Below, piece after piece: positions 11,047-21,435 of a stretch of 64,000 bases of DNA. The stretch is from Tetramitus jugosus (Eukaryota > Heterolobosea > Eutetramitea > Acrasida > Vahlkampfiidae): assembly GCA_937625935.1 (NCBI GenBank), contig OW569386.1, positions 186,001-250,000 on the forward strand, read 5' to 3'. Each line of letters starts with the position of its first letter. The stretch's first letter is position 1. The notes below the pieces were generated by a model. It did no database searches and was not told where the DNA came from. It worked only from the letters and a program-made list of their open reading frames with translations. Both the position numbers and the translations under genes were made by a program.

Positions 11047-11147
11047 GAGACAATAAACCCAATAGTTTTTTGTAACCTGAGTGACACTTGACACCAGACA
11101 AAAATTGAAAAAAGATCCCAAAAACAAACAAGACCACCCAACGAAGC

Positions 11148-11679
11148 ATGTCAAAACAAGAAGCAAAGATTCAGATGAAAAAAGATTTAGAACAAGAGGT
11201 GATCCTCAAATTCGGTTTCATTCCCAACAATTTCGTTGCTGGTAGAAAGTCCGCTGGCGGCAAAAATCTATTTGAGCGCCGTAGAGCACAAGAAGGAATG
11301 TGCAACAATGAGTTTCAAAGAACGAAACATTGTTGACTACATTGTGAGCTTGCATCACAAGGATGAATACTTTTCGTCCATGCACAGGAATTTTCTTCTC
11401 AATAAGGCTGAAATCTCCGCATCCGAATTGGAGCTATACGAGTCGGGCAATCGGGAGGAGTTGGAGAAAATGGGAAGAGAGGGGTGGATTGTGATTGCAA
11501 CGAGATATATTTTGTTGCATTTTGGTAGAGACCTCTCTGAGAGTGATTTAGAGCTGTTTAGACAGAATGGTATCACGAGAGAAATCTGGTATGAGATTGC
11601 TTCCTATGTCGGGCTCAAATTTACGAACAATATTGTAAACAATATTGCCAAGCCAACCTTGGATCCAGAGTTCAAGTAA
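11148..11679 (+). pseudogene. Carboxymuconolactone decarboxylase/AhpD-like gene with a +1 frameshift
   Basis: The 5' frame starts at 11148 (MSKQEAKIQMKK) and reads GFIPNNF, the usual entry into a CMD/AhpD-like domain. Homology then continues one base over from about 11235: LLVESPLAAKIYLSAVEHKK, ECATMSFKERNIVDYIVSLH, ending LDPEFK at 11679. Removing one base near 11235 would join the two frames. No GT-AG intron of suitable length fits. The domain lacks a clear CxxC redox pair, so peroxidase activity is uncertain. The rest of the frame is intact, so a sequencing error or a programmed shift is as likely as decay. Confidence 0.55.
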
Positions 11680-11693
11680 AGAGTCATTTTGTT

Positions 11694-13871
11694 TTATTTT
11701 AGATTATTGAGCATGTTGCGTTGTTTGTCAAGTTCTGTTCTCAATTCACTATTCTCACTCATGTCGTGACCAATTAGAAGATAGACGTCCATTCGCTGAT
11801 CAGATATGATCATTCGACGTTTTTTGATCTGTAAGAGCAGTGGGGTTTGATGGTTTGTCACAGCATCTTTGATATGAGTTTCTATCGAAGTATCTTCTTC
11901 CAATGTCTTCAAATCGTCGCATTCAATCACAGAGGAGATGGGCAAGGTTCCATACGTCGTGTTTGGTGTGTATCCAAATCGATGGAAGAATGTATGATTG
12001 GCTACCATGATAACACCAGAGGCGTTACAAAAGATGACAATCTCATTCAGAGAGCTCATGATGACTTCCATCTGATTTCCTTCGACATCTGCTCGAAGGT
12101 TTATGGTTTGCAACGATTCATTCTCATCCGTGATCATTTCAAAGGTGTTTTCCAACGACATTAAGAGACCATTAATAAATTGCGTCAACGTTCCAATCTC
12201 TCCAAAATCTACCAAGTGTATTCTCTCGGTAATATCATTGTCCTTAACAATATTTTTCAATTGCAAACTCAATTTGCTAATTGGCTGCAATACTGTGATT
12301 TCCACGAATAGCACAACAATAATGGCCAGCAGGAGAACAATAATGGCCATAACTCCATAGTTGAAGAGAAATGCCTTAATTGCAAGCAACATCAACGGTT
12401 GAGGTTCATCAAGTCTCAGCAACACTGATTTTTCACCAAATATATCCTTAAGGATGAAGAAGGAAGCACTCCGCATAGAATCCGAAGCTACATCTTCGTT
12501 CCAACACTGTCTATCTTTCGATTTTGACTTATTGCTCTTGGTATTCCAAACTGTACGATAAAACGGACGACAGCCCACACACGCAGAACTATTCATACTC
12601 AAAATGATCGGATCAATCGTTTCAGCTCTCTTGAGAACCGATTTCACCATTTGTGATTCTCTCGTCTCATTTTGCGAATATAACGTTAAACAGAGCTGAG
12701 ATCTCTGTGCAAGGATTTGAACTTGACGCGCATTGAATATCTTTGCATAGAGCAAAATTCCCACCGTATTCGGAGTCGAATAAAACATGGGCATTGTCGT
12801 GGCGAGCAAAGTGTCTCCGTTTCGCGTATGCATGAATCCACCCTTGCTATTCTGAGTATTCTCCATTTCTTGGTTCAATGGATGTCCAATCGGCAATTCA
12901 TTCAACTCCATGGGCCACTCTAGCGCTTCCAACGTTTCTAAATCGTAGGCAACTCCTCTGGCCAACGTTCCATTCAAAAAGTAGAATCCAGCATAGTTGA
13001 TCTGGTGCGACTGTTGCATGTACTCTGCAAAGTAGTAACTATCGATAAAATCGTTCAATTTCTCCTGCGAAAACTGACCTGGTTCAAAAATGTCAGCCAC
13101 AATCCAATTCGAGTACGATTGTTGCTTGTCCAACGTTCGTCTCACATCATTGTACATGTTGCTCATGACTCGAAGAACAGAATCCTGTGCAATCAAACTA
13201 CTCAACTTGTTAAATATGCCGGCGTAGACACCAATGAGTGTCACACCAAACAACAGCATCATGATCAACAGAGAGATGATGAGTGTGAGCACAGTTTTAC
13301 TCCTAATGTTGCACAACACTCTTGAACACAATCTCACACTGGATTGAAACCATGTTTCATTCAAATCAAGCTTTTTACTCTTGTCTGCACCTCCTTGATA
13401 ATTTTGATAGGGTTGTTGCCGAGGTGAAGATCCATTGAGTGTCTTGGAATAATACTTTTTCATTTGAGAGGATAATGGCTTGCCCTTGGATGCATGTTTC
13501 TTGTTGTTCTTGCTGTTGATATGACTTTTGCTACCAAGAAGCTCTGTAGATGAAGCCACTTGATGTTGCTTCTTTCTCATGTCAATTCCAATGATGGCAC
13601 CACCACCACCCCTCGTAGCAACGCTACCAGAGAGTATCATTGCATTGGTAGTAGTTGTAGTCGTCGTCGTAGTAGTGCTGCTATTGCTTTGACCTCTGTG
13701 ATGATGATGATGATGGACACGAAAGGAAGAAGTGCTCGTCGAGGTTAAATCTGTACTATTGTTGTTCGTATTGTAAGGATCATCATCGTACGAGTGTTCA
13801 TTGAGATCGACGCCTAGGATCTCTGCGAGAGGTACACGTGATAATGGAATAAATTGGGCACTGAGAGACAT
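11694..13871 (-). CDS. Membrane sensor: CHASE4-like domain, HAMP, PAS; no output domain
   Basis: A 725-residue protein. Residues 1-185 are low complexity (His, Thr and Ser runs, basic K-rich part) and cytosolic. TM1 is VLTLIISLLIMMLLFGVTLI. The large extracellular region contains a CHASE4-type sensor (DKQQSYSNWIVADIFEPGQF, then YAGFYFLNGTLARGVAYDLE) and a Cys-bearing segment (SSACVGCRPFYRTVW). TM2 is VMAIIVLLLAIIVVLFVEIT, followed directly by HAMP (VLQPISKLSLQLKNI) and a PAS domain (FCNASGVIMVANHTFFHRFG). The protein stops 15 residues after the PAS with TELDKQRNMLNNLK. That is a helix that would normally lead into a kinase or cyclase domain, but none is encoded. The stop lies 15 bp from the end of the convergent CMD-like gene. 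Confidence 0.8.
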   Translation of the reverse strand: MSLSAQFIPLSRVPLAEILGVDLNEHSYDDDPYNTNNNSTDLTSTSTSSFRVHHHHHHRGQSNSSTTTTTTTTTTNAMILSGSVATRGGGGAIIGIDMRKKQHQVASSTELLGSKSHINSKNNKKHASKGKPLSSQMKKYYSKTLNGSSPRQQPYQNYQGGADKSKKLDLNETWFQSSVRLCSRVLCNIRSKTVLTLIISLLIMMLLFGVTLIGVYAGIFNKLSSLIAQDSVLRVMSNMYNDVRRTLDKQQSYSNWIVADIFEPGQFSQEKLNDFIDSYYFAEYMQQSHQINYAGFYFLNGTLARGVAYDLETLEALEWPMELNELPIGHPLNQEMENTQNSKGGFMHTRNGDTLLATTMPMFYSTPNTVGILLYAKIFNARQVQILAQRSQLCLTLYSQNETRESQMVKSVLKRAETIDPIILSMNSSACVGCRPFYRTVWNTKSNKSKSKDRQCWNEDVASDSMRSASFFILKDIFGEKSVLLRLDEPQPLMLLAIKAFLFNYGVMAIIVLLLAIIVVLFVEITVLQPISKLSLQLKNIVKDNDITERIHLVDFGEIGTLTQFINGLLMSLENTFEMITDENESLQTINLRADVEGNQMEVIMSSLNEIVIFCNASGVIMVANHTFFHRFGYTPNTTYGTLPISSVIECDDLKTLEEDTSIETHIKDAVTNHQTPLLLQIKKRRMIISDQRMDVYLLIGHDMSENSELRTELDKQRNMLNNLK

Positions 13872-14170
13872 GATGTATGTTAGCTTACGTTTGTTGTTGA
13901 TTGAGGATAAGTTGGTGTGTGATGTTTATGCTGTGAATGCTTTTCAGCATGTAGTCGTATTATCCCCACCAAAAGGCGTGGCAATGTCCAAAACTCTGAT
14001 GTCACCATCAACGAGACATTCCTGGAGCGCAAAAGTCGGTTCGTTTGACGTGTGATGTTTCGGTTGGCTTCCGCAGGGGATGTCGCTATCTATGTGCGGG
14101 CATGCTTACGGCGGGAGTTTGTTGGAATGTGGAAAGAAAATATTTTGGAACGAAGCAGGAAGGAAGGAAC

Positions 14171-15757
14171 TCATTTAGAGAAGGCTAAGCTATCGATAAC
14201 ACTGATACCAATCCAGAAACCACCTTCTGGTGTTCCAGCTACCTTGGTCCGAAGCAAATGACCAGCATGCTCGTTCAGGTACGTTTTCGTTCCTGATGCA
14301 ATAAATGTGCCGTATATGCCCAGTTCACTCGTGCTTGTGACGTGCTTGTGAACTCCATCACGAACAAATATTGCCTCTTGTGACTCTGGGCAAATCTTTC
14401 GCATGAGGATGTACTCGTCAGTTCGTTTCGTCGCAGACAAGATGTCCACCATCTTCTCACCGACAATCAAATGACCTCCTCCCTCACGATGAGGCTTCAA
14501 TACATAGGAATCAGGATTCTGTACGGCATCTGTCACGAAACACTCATGTTCTGGATCAACCAGCGAATAAATACCAGTAAATGTTTCCATTATACTGTCC
14601 AACTTGTCCTGGTGCTCGTGACTCAACACTGACCTCAACACATTTTCATCGGCCAACACTTGTTGCATCTTCTTTGCTCCCACGAGCTGATATCCAACAG
14701 TGGGACAATTAATGGCCGTTGACTGTTCCAATTTTTCTCTTGTTTCCCAATGAGCCATCGTAGGATACTCGTCAGGACCATAACCTGCTCTATAATACAC
14801 CACACTGACCATGTAACGATCATCCACGATCAAATGATTCGTCTCTTCATCCACAAAACTGCACGTTATCAATTGTTCCAACGTTCTTCGAAGCACAATG
14901 ATTCCACTCTGATTCAACGCATATTCCAAGTGTCTCTGATCAGATATGTTACCTTCATCGCTTTGAACAACAAACAACACACATGATTGCGACCACTTTT
15001 TCTTATCATTGCTCTCGTTGTTTTGATTCTTGTTCGAGGCTTGATCGAGCCAAATGTTGTGACCCAATCGCAAAGCTTCAGGTATCTTGGTCATGCTCTC
15101 TGATATTGGTATCTCAATATCATCATTGCTGTTTTTTGGAGTTAAATTGTGAAAATGATTATGCATTTTGGCAATTTTGGTTGTCATGACACCCAAGCCT
15201 GAAGAAATGGTGTTCATTTCAACCATTTGCATCACACTTTCACTTGTTGTTCTTGTGTTGCTTGTATTTTCGATACAATCAGTCGCAGCTCCACTGCCAT
15301 TTTCACTTGAATTTTCATGAGCCATAGCTGTAGCTGAGCAATGAGGCATGTAATCCACTCTGTGCACACCCATGCAAATCTTGTTGCTGTAGTCCACTCT
15401 GCTATAAATGGAAAATAGTTGCTTTACAAAATCATCGTGTTCAATCACTTTCTCAAAACTTTTTTTCATAAAATCAAAATTGAGCGAAATTCGATGAATG
15501 AGCTCATTCAAGTAAATTTGAAGCTCTTGAAGGCGAACTAGCTGTTCACGTCGTATCATGTCCACTTTTGGGTACAAGGTGTAGGGAAGTGCATGAACTT
15601 GACGAGTTTGCTTATTGAGGAACAAAATTCCGTTGCCAAGTGCATAATGATAAGTATCACTGACAAGTTGGTTGATTTCTTGGTCTTCCTCTTGTTGTTG
15701 ATGCGCAGCGGTAATAGTTTCTTCCTTCAATGTTGTTGTTGTTTTTGGTTGCGTCAT
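14171..15757 (-). CDS. GSS: Glutathione synthetase (eukaryotic type)
   Basis: ATP-dependent ligation of glycine to gamma-glutamylcysteine, the last step of glutathione synthesis, in the cytosol. The 528-residue frame carries the family landmarks: GVHRVDYM near residue 130, then the ATP-grasp region with SYVLKPHREGGGHLIVGE, EYILMRKICP and SELGIYGTFI, and the C-terminal HAGHLLRTK, EGGFWIGISVID. Relative to the usual length (about 475) there is an N-terminal extension and an N/S-rich insertion near residues 150-250. Together with thioredoxin at 5.1 kb it is one of the thiol-redox genes here. Confidence 0.93.
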   Translation of the reverse strand: MTQPKTTTTLKEETITAAHQQQEEDQEINQLVSDTYHYALGNGILFLNKQTRQVHALPYTLYPKVDMIRREQLVRLQELQIYLNELIHRISLNFDFMKKSFEKVIEHDDFVKQLFSIYSRVDYSNKICMGVHRVDYMPHCSATAMAHENSSENGSGAATDCIENTSNTRTTSESVMQMVEMNTISSGLGVMTTKIAKMHNHFHNLTPKNSNDDIEIPISESMTKIPEALRLGHNIWLDQASNKNQNNESNDKKKWSQSCVLFVVQSDEGNISDQRHLEYALNQSGIIVLRRTLEQLITCSFVDEETNHLIVDDRYMVSVVYYRAGYGPDEYPTMAHWETREKLEQSTAINCPTVGYQLVGAKKMQQVLADENVLRSVLSHEHQDKLDSIMETFTGIYSLVDPEHECFVTDAVQNPDSYVLKPHREGGGHLIVGEKMVDILSATKRTDEYILMRKICPESQEAIFVRDGVHKHVTSTSELGIYGTFIASGTKTYLNEHAGHLLRTKVAGTPEGGFWIGISVIDSLAFSK

Positions 15758-16740
15758 TGCACGTTTTGTTTTCTTTACTCTTTGCTCGAGCGAGAAACGA
15801 ATCGGCGACCCCCTTTATTCTTCCCGCCGCTGGAGTTTCTGCGGCACAATTTCCGCGCACTGAACTGCAGAAGAGAAAGCAACGTAAAAAAGACACACGT
15901 GGTCAAATAAACTTCTAAAGAAGAAGTTTGGCATGTTCGTCCGCTCGACGTGCGCACCATTGAGCAGGTTTGATCATCTAGAAGGTTGGTGGCCTAAATA
16001 GAGATTCGTGTTGGTTGTCTAGAGTTGCATCGTTTCCCAGGTTATGTCCTCAGCTGTAAAGTTGTCCATTCACAAAAACTGATGAAACTACGACTGCCGA
16101 ATTCGTTGAGGGAAAGACATCTTAATTCACTGTTCACCATTGGCTTGTGTTACAACTAGTCGCTCTGCTGGTGGTCATCGTGCGAGAACTCTTCAACATG
16201 AGATATGTGACTGGGCGTGAAAGTACCTTTGGCTTCGAAGGAACGAACTGAACGAGATCGAATAGGGAACTCATTGTGATTTATACCACTAGTAAAGGGG
16301 CCATAGTGAACTGACAGGAACCAATAACATTAAAATATTTTGACAGCCATTCAAAATGGCTGCAGTATTGCCACTTACAAGCACAGGTTTTCCTGTCTCA
16401 AACTTGTGATGATCATCCAGAGCATAACTGTGCTTGTGACCTTTGTATACAGCCACTTGGCCGTTTTCTTCCACTGGACTACAGACTATGACTTCCCTCA
16501 TTTAGTTGGTATCCACACACTTTCAATAAATAGTATTCATTGAGAAGGCACTACCTTACTTGAAGGGTATTCATTGTTGACAAAACTGGCTTGCCGCGAA
16601 AATTGTTTTGTATCCATGAAGAAAGCGGCGCCAAATATCAAAAACACAAAAATCACCTTTGACCCATCCAATCAATTTATCAACAACACCAACCCATTAT
16701 CTTTTTCATCAACAACATTGCCTTAAGGAATTGACGAAGC
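15758..16740. other. Intergenic region with one relic
   Basis: About 980 bp between the glutathione synthetase start and the next gene. Apart from the ArsM-like relic at 16289-16501 no coding sequence is supported. The last 60 bases before 16741 form the CAACA-rich leader of the downstream gene. Confidence 0.5.
16289..16501 (-). pseudogene. Relic of arsenite methyltransferase (ArsM/AS3MT) C-terminus
   Basis: The frame reads GQVAVYKGHKHSYALDDHHK then FETGKPVLVSGNTAAILNG. This matches the C-terminal part of ArsM/AS3MT-type enzymes (YKG...FD..H.F.TG..V.V...TAAIL). The methyltransferase domain that should lie upstream is absent: there is a stop codon immediately before the ATG and only 240 bp to the next gene. 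After the conserved part the frame runs into unrelated sequence. A short unrecognised gene is the alternative. Confidence 0.45.
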
Positions 16741-18943
16741 ATGGAGGGTCTCAATTTTGTACATATCGATGATGAAAATCCAAACAACAACAACAACAAC
16801 AACTCAAGCAATAACAACACAAATCATCATCATCATCATGTCACTCAATCAAGCATACCCAGAGATGAAGATCATGTAGGATTCTTGAAGCTCTATCGGC
16901 ACGAACGATTTTGGTACAGTTTTGTCTATGAGACGTACCATGATTTTTGTAATTTTAAATTCTCGAGGTATGTGTGTACGACGGCATCTTTGGAGAAAGC
17001 CGTGAGCGATTCTCTTTTTTTTCCTAGAGAGTCATGTGATTACTTACCAATTTGTTGGTTTACATCATGAAAATGTTGATAGAAATGGATTGACCAATTT
17101 TTTGCGAACGGGATTCTTGCAGTTCATTAGTCTGATTACGCTGTACCTTCAATTTCTATCACTGGTTCTATTGCCGTCGTTACTATGGTCAAAAACAACG
17201 AAAAGAGCATTTTCAGTGTTTAGTGTGATTCGAACGTGGCACTTGGAGCCTTTATTCAATGGATTTCACAGTTTTTTAGGAACAAAGTCTCAATTGATTG
17301 AGAATGATTTTAATTGGAGTTCTCCCAAGATTCAAAAATATGGAAATGTGCTCAATTTTTATTTTCCAGTGATTAGTGCCTTGGTTGTTTGTTGGACGTT
17401 GATTGGGACTGTTGTTTCCCTGTTTGTGATTCATTGGTACAAGTGGAGATTGACGAAAAAGTGGAAGACAGAGCGCCGCAGTGATGTGAATCGAACAAAC
17501 AACAACGAAGGAGATGATCGAGACCAAGAAGACCAATCATATGATTTTGAGAATGATCCGCGAATAGGAAGAAGATGGAGATGGATTGCAAAGTACCGAC
17601 TCGTTTGTCTCTATGTGTTTCACATTTTTATTCAGATTATGCCTGCAATTTTCATTCCGATTGTGACTGCGCAATTGAGCACTGCCAACTGTTTCAATCA
17701 TTACATTATTGCGATTGATGATTTGGAGAGTGATACGACGAGTGTTTGTCGATCTACATGGGTGCTCAAAGTGTTAAACATCGTTTCATTCTTTGTGTTT
17801 ACTCCACTGTTTATGTTGATCTCATTCTACTTTTATGAATGGAGACCAGAACAGCCGAATGTGTGCGGTAAAGCACACTCTAGATACGATTCCTTAGTTT
17901 ATTTGGGAGTGTTTACATGTGTGTTTGCTACTGCCTTTATGGAGTCTTGGATCATCATTGTGAGTTTATACGAGTTCTTGATTGTGATGCTCATCGTGAT
18001 GCTCCACATATTTACCATGGTCTACTATAAGAAATTGGTGAATTTGATGCTGACAGTGTTTACGTTCACACTCATGTTTGCCTCGGTAATTGCAATTTTG
18101 ATGGGCACATTCATGTCACTGACGCAAACATTCCACTATTCTCAAGACAATTACCCTGGATTGATCATGTTTGTATGTTGCTTCCTTTCGATCATTTCTG
18201 GAGCAATTCTCACTTTTTTGAGATATCACGTGATTGGAGTGTTGGTCAACGATCCTGTGGCTCTGGCTTTCTGGAATAATTTGCTCCAACAGAGACACAT
18301 GACTGCCAATGAGATTATTGTGCCTCGATCCTCGCTCGAAGTTGAATTGGCGATTCGATCCATGTCCAAAGCCTCCAACGTGTTCTATACGCCACCGAGA
18401 ACAGAACGGGAGAGACTTGACCGATGGTTAGAAGTTGACCGAGTTGAAGAAATGTTTCGAAATGCGATGGACTCTATACATCACTCGAGTCCCTTCGTGT
18501 ACCTCTCATTTGCTACCTTTAAGCTCCATCTGGATCCTCCACAAAGAGAGCAGTCACTGTTCTCGTTAGATGAGGAAGCGAGTGCAGATGCGAGCCCTCC
18601 CATTACCGACCCAGAACTTAATGCAGGAAACTGGACCACGGCCAAATACATGTTGAGTGCTCTGTCCAATCGAATCCAAAGACAATCACCATTCCAAAAA
18701 TTTTTATCATGGTTTATCGATCTTCGATTGGCATACTATGTTAGGTGGAGGTACTGGGAAGACAATAAGCTCGAAGAATCGTTGCAAATCTTGAGACAGA
18801 GAGGTCAAGAACTTGCCAGAAGTGGTCTCTCACCAGCAACAACAAACACCACAGCAAATGTGTCATCCAATCCTAGTGACCAACAAGAGACGACCTCTGC
18901 AACAACGATACCAACAGTACAACAGCCTGAACGAAGTACATGA
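16741..18943 (+). CDS. Polytopic membrane protein of unknown family, one short intron
   Basis: Exon 1 codes for about 75 residues with N and H runs, ending YHDFCNFKFS. Exon 2 carries the rest, starting near ITYQFVGLHHENVDRNGLTN. The likely intron is 16968-17031 (donor GTATGT, T-rich acceptor), giving about 712 residues. A donor at 16972 with acceptor at 17029 also keeps the frame, so the junction is uncertain by one residue. About nine to ten hydrophobic segments are visible, for example LQFISLITLYLQFLSLVLLP, VISALVVCWTLIGTVVSLFV and TFTLMFASVIAILMGTFMSL. An acidic, Arg-rich loop (about 210-250) follows the second segment, and the last 230 residues are soluble. It was not recognised; transporter or trafficking roles are both possible. 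Confidence 0.72.
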
Positions 18944-19108
18944 TCGAATTGGAGAACTTAGCTTAACATTGTTGCTGTAGGAAACCAACAATTTCGGCCA
19001 TATAAAAATCCTTAGCGCAGAAGAATGCTTTTGGGTGTTCTTGATTTTATGTTCACAAAACTAACGAACAACACAAACAATTGAAAAATCAGTAGTACTA
19101 CATTGCAA

Positions 19109-20191
19109 ATGCCTGAAGAAAGAGTTTCCATTGTTTTGGATACGTGCATAGCAAATGACATGTTCGAATTGTTGAAAGCGAAAATCAACACTCATTTGGA
19201 ACAATCATTCTCAACCCGGTTCGAGTACGTCGCCACGCTTGGAGATGACTCTTTGTCACAGGGCGAACAATATTCAATGTGCATCACATGGGACGTTAAA
19301 ATTTCACACAGGCACCATTGCATTGCTGTTTCAGATTTTACCAACAACAGAATTCAATTCTTTGATTTGAAGACAAGAGAGTATAAAGCAACACTCTCCA
19401 CTACAAAGCCCATGTTTCTGTGCATTGAGAGGAATTACAAGAATGATGCATCACAGCATGATGCACTCATTTTTGGAACATACACGAATTGCATTTACAA
19501 GTATGATTTAGATCAGGTATTGAGAGGAGAAGAGTGTGAACCAATTTGGATGTTGGGAACACCTGACGAGAAGGGAAGTCGATTGGGTCAGTTTATTTTC
19601 CCACAAGGCATTGCGATGTGTTATTCGAGAAAGTATGACACACTGTTTGGCTCACATGTGACACAAGATGATCGATTACTGTTTGTTTGTGACAATTGTA
19701 ATCATCGTGTCCAAGTATTGAGATCCAGTGATGGGAAGGTTTTGGAATCCTTTGGTGTCCGAAGGAATGACGAAGATGAATCATCACAGAAGCCACTTGA
19801 ATTAATTGAATTCAATGGACCAAATGGAATCGATTTGGATGAAAATGACAACATAATTGTTGCTGAGTATAATGGCGAAAGAGTTCAAATCATTGGAAGA
19901 AGTGGAGAGGATGGACAGTTGACTGTTCTTAACTCAATAATGCTGAATACACAGCCATTAATAAGAAATGTTGTGTATGATCGCGTTGCACGGAATCTTG
20001 TCATTAGCGATTGTGAGGCTCACATAATTTCAGTGCTTGAATGGAGCGGCAAAGTTGTCGCTTGCTTTGGAAGTTACGGGTACACAGAATCCAATCACTT
20101 TGTCGGTCCATGTGGTTTGTGTTTGAATGAATTGACTGGAGAGCTGTATGTGGCTGATTCGGCGAACAACAGAATTCAAATTTTCCACTAA
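19109..20191 (+). CDS. NHL-repeat beta-propeller protein
   Basis: A 360-residue protein from the ATG at 19109 (MPEERVSIVLD). A short N-terminal helical part is followed by repeated NHL-type blades: IAVSDFTNNRIQFFDLKTRE, LLFVCDNCNHRVQVLRSSDG, GPNGIDLDENDNIIVAEYNG, and GPCGLCLNELTGELYVADSA with NNRIQIF at the end. The repeats G(I/L)..D..(G/N)..YVAD..N.RIQ.F are diagnostic. It is probably a protein-interaction scaffold; no enzymatic motif is seen. A decayed tandem copy lies 54 bp downstream. Confidence 0.85.
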   Translation: MPEERVSIVLDTCIANDMFELLKAKINTHLEQSFSTRFEYVATLGDDSLSQGEQYSMCITWDVKISHRHHCIAVSDFTNNRIQFFDLKTREYKATLSTTKPMFLCIERNYKNDASQHDALIFGTYTNCIYKYDLDQVLRGEECEPIWMLGTPDEKGSRLGQFIFPQGIAMCYSRKYDTLFGSHVTQDDRLLFVCDNCNHRVQVLRSSDGKVLESFGVRRNDEDESSQKPLELIEFNGPNGIDLDENDNIIVAEYNGERVQIIGRSGEDGQLTVLNSIMLNTQPLIRNVVYDRVARNLVISDCEAHIISVLEWSGKVVACFGSYGYTESNHFVGPCGLCLNELTGELYVADSANNRIQIFH

Positions 20192-20245
20192 AAGTTGGTC
20201 GGACCGATTTTTGAACCACAGCTTCGAAAACACAGAACAAAGCAC

Positions 20246-21245
20246 ATGTCCGAGGAAAGAGTTTCCATTATTCTAGACGCTGGCATAGTGAATTCTTTTT
20301 TCCACTTGTTTAAGATGAAAATCACCTCACCATTAAAGCAATCTTTTTCAATGCGGTTCGAGCACGTTGCCACGCTTGGAGATGACACTTTGTCACAGGG
20401 CGAACAATATTCAATGTGTATCACATGGGACGTTAAATTGCTGTTTCAGATTTTCACAATCGTAGAATTCAGTTCTTTGATTTGAAAACAAAAGAGTATT
20501 TGGCAACACTCTCTACCCCAGAAGCCATGTTTCTGTGCATTGAGAAGAATTTCAAGAATGATGCACTCATTTTCGGAACATACACGAATTGCATTTACAA
20601 GTATGATTTAGCCCAGATTCTGAGAGGAGAAGAGTGTGAACCAATTTGGATAGCTGATCAGTTCTTTTATCCACAAGGAATTGTAGTGTGCTATTCAAAC
20701 AAGTACGAGAACCTGTTTGGCTCTCATTTGGCCCGAGGTGATCGATTACTGTTCGTTTGTGACGAGTGTACCCATAGTATCAAAGTATTGAGATCCAGTG
20801 ATGGAAAGATATTAGAATCAATCGGTGTTAAAAGGAATGATTCATCACAGAAGACCCTTGACGTAGTTGAATTCAATGGTCCAAGTGGGATCGATTTGGA
20901 TGAACATGACAACTTAATTATTTCTGAATATAGTGGTCGAAGAATTCAAGTCATAGGAAAAAGCGAAGCTGGACAATTGATTGTTCTAAAATCATTACCA
21001 TTGAATACACAACCATGTCGACTAAGGGGTGTTGTGTATGATCATATTGCACGCAATATTATTGTGTGCGATTGCGAAGCCCACACAATTTCAATACTTA
21101 ATGGGGGCCAGGTTGTTTCTTGCTTTGGAAGTTACGAGTTTTCGGAAACCAACGAATTACGGTGCCCATCCGGTTTGTGTTTGAATTGACTGGAGAGCTG
21201 TATGTGGCTGATACCGCGAATAGCAGAATTCAAATTTTCAAGTAG
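20246..21245 (+). pseudogene. Decayed tandem copy of the NHL-repeat gene
   Basis: High nucleotide identity to 19109-20191 from the first codons (MSEERVSIILD) to the last blade. Relative to the upstream copy, about 23 bases are missing near 20440, just after ITWDVK, which shifts the frame. A further 4 bases are missing near 21186, which gives a premature TGA; in the third frame the end still reads ELTGELYVADTANSRIQIFK with a stop at 21245. A codon block for GTPDEKGSRLG is also lost around 20650. The two-frame structure and shared ends show a tandem duplication followed by decay. Confidence 0.85.
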
Positions 21246-21435
21246 TAAAAGTCACTCTGCCCACGCTTATCTCATGGCACACAAATTGTAGTTCTTTGAC
21301 TCGAGCCGTTCCCTACCCGGAGATACTTTTTGTCGGAGGATCGCAATTTCATTTTTTTTTGAGTGAAAAACTTGTCCAGAAAAGAAAAAAGAGAGGAGAA
21401 TCAAACAACAACAGCAAACACGAATATTTTGTGAA

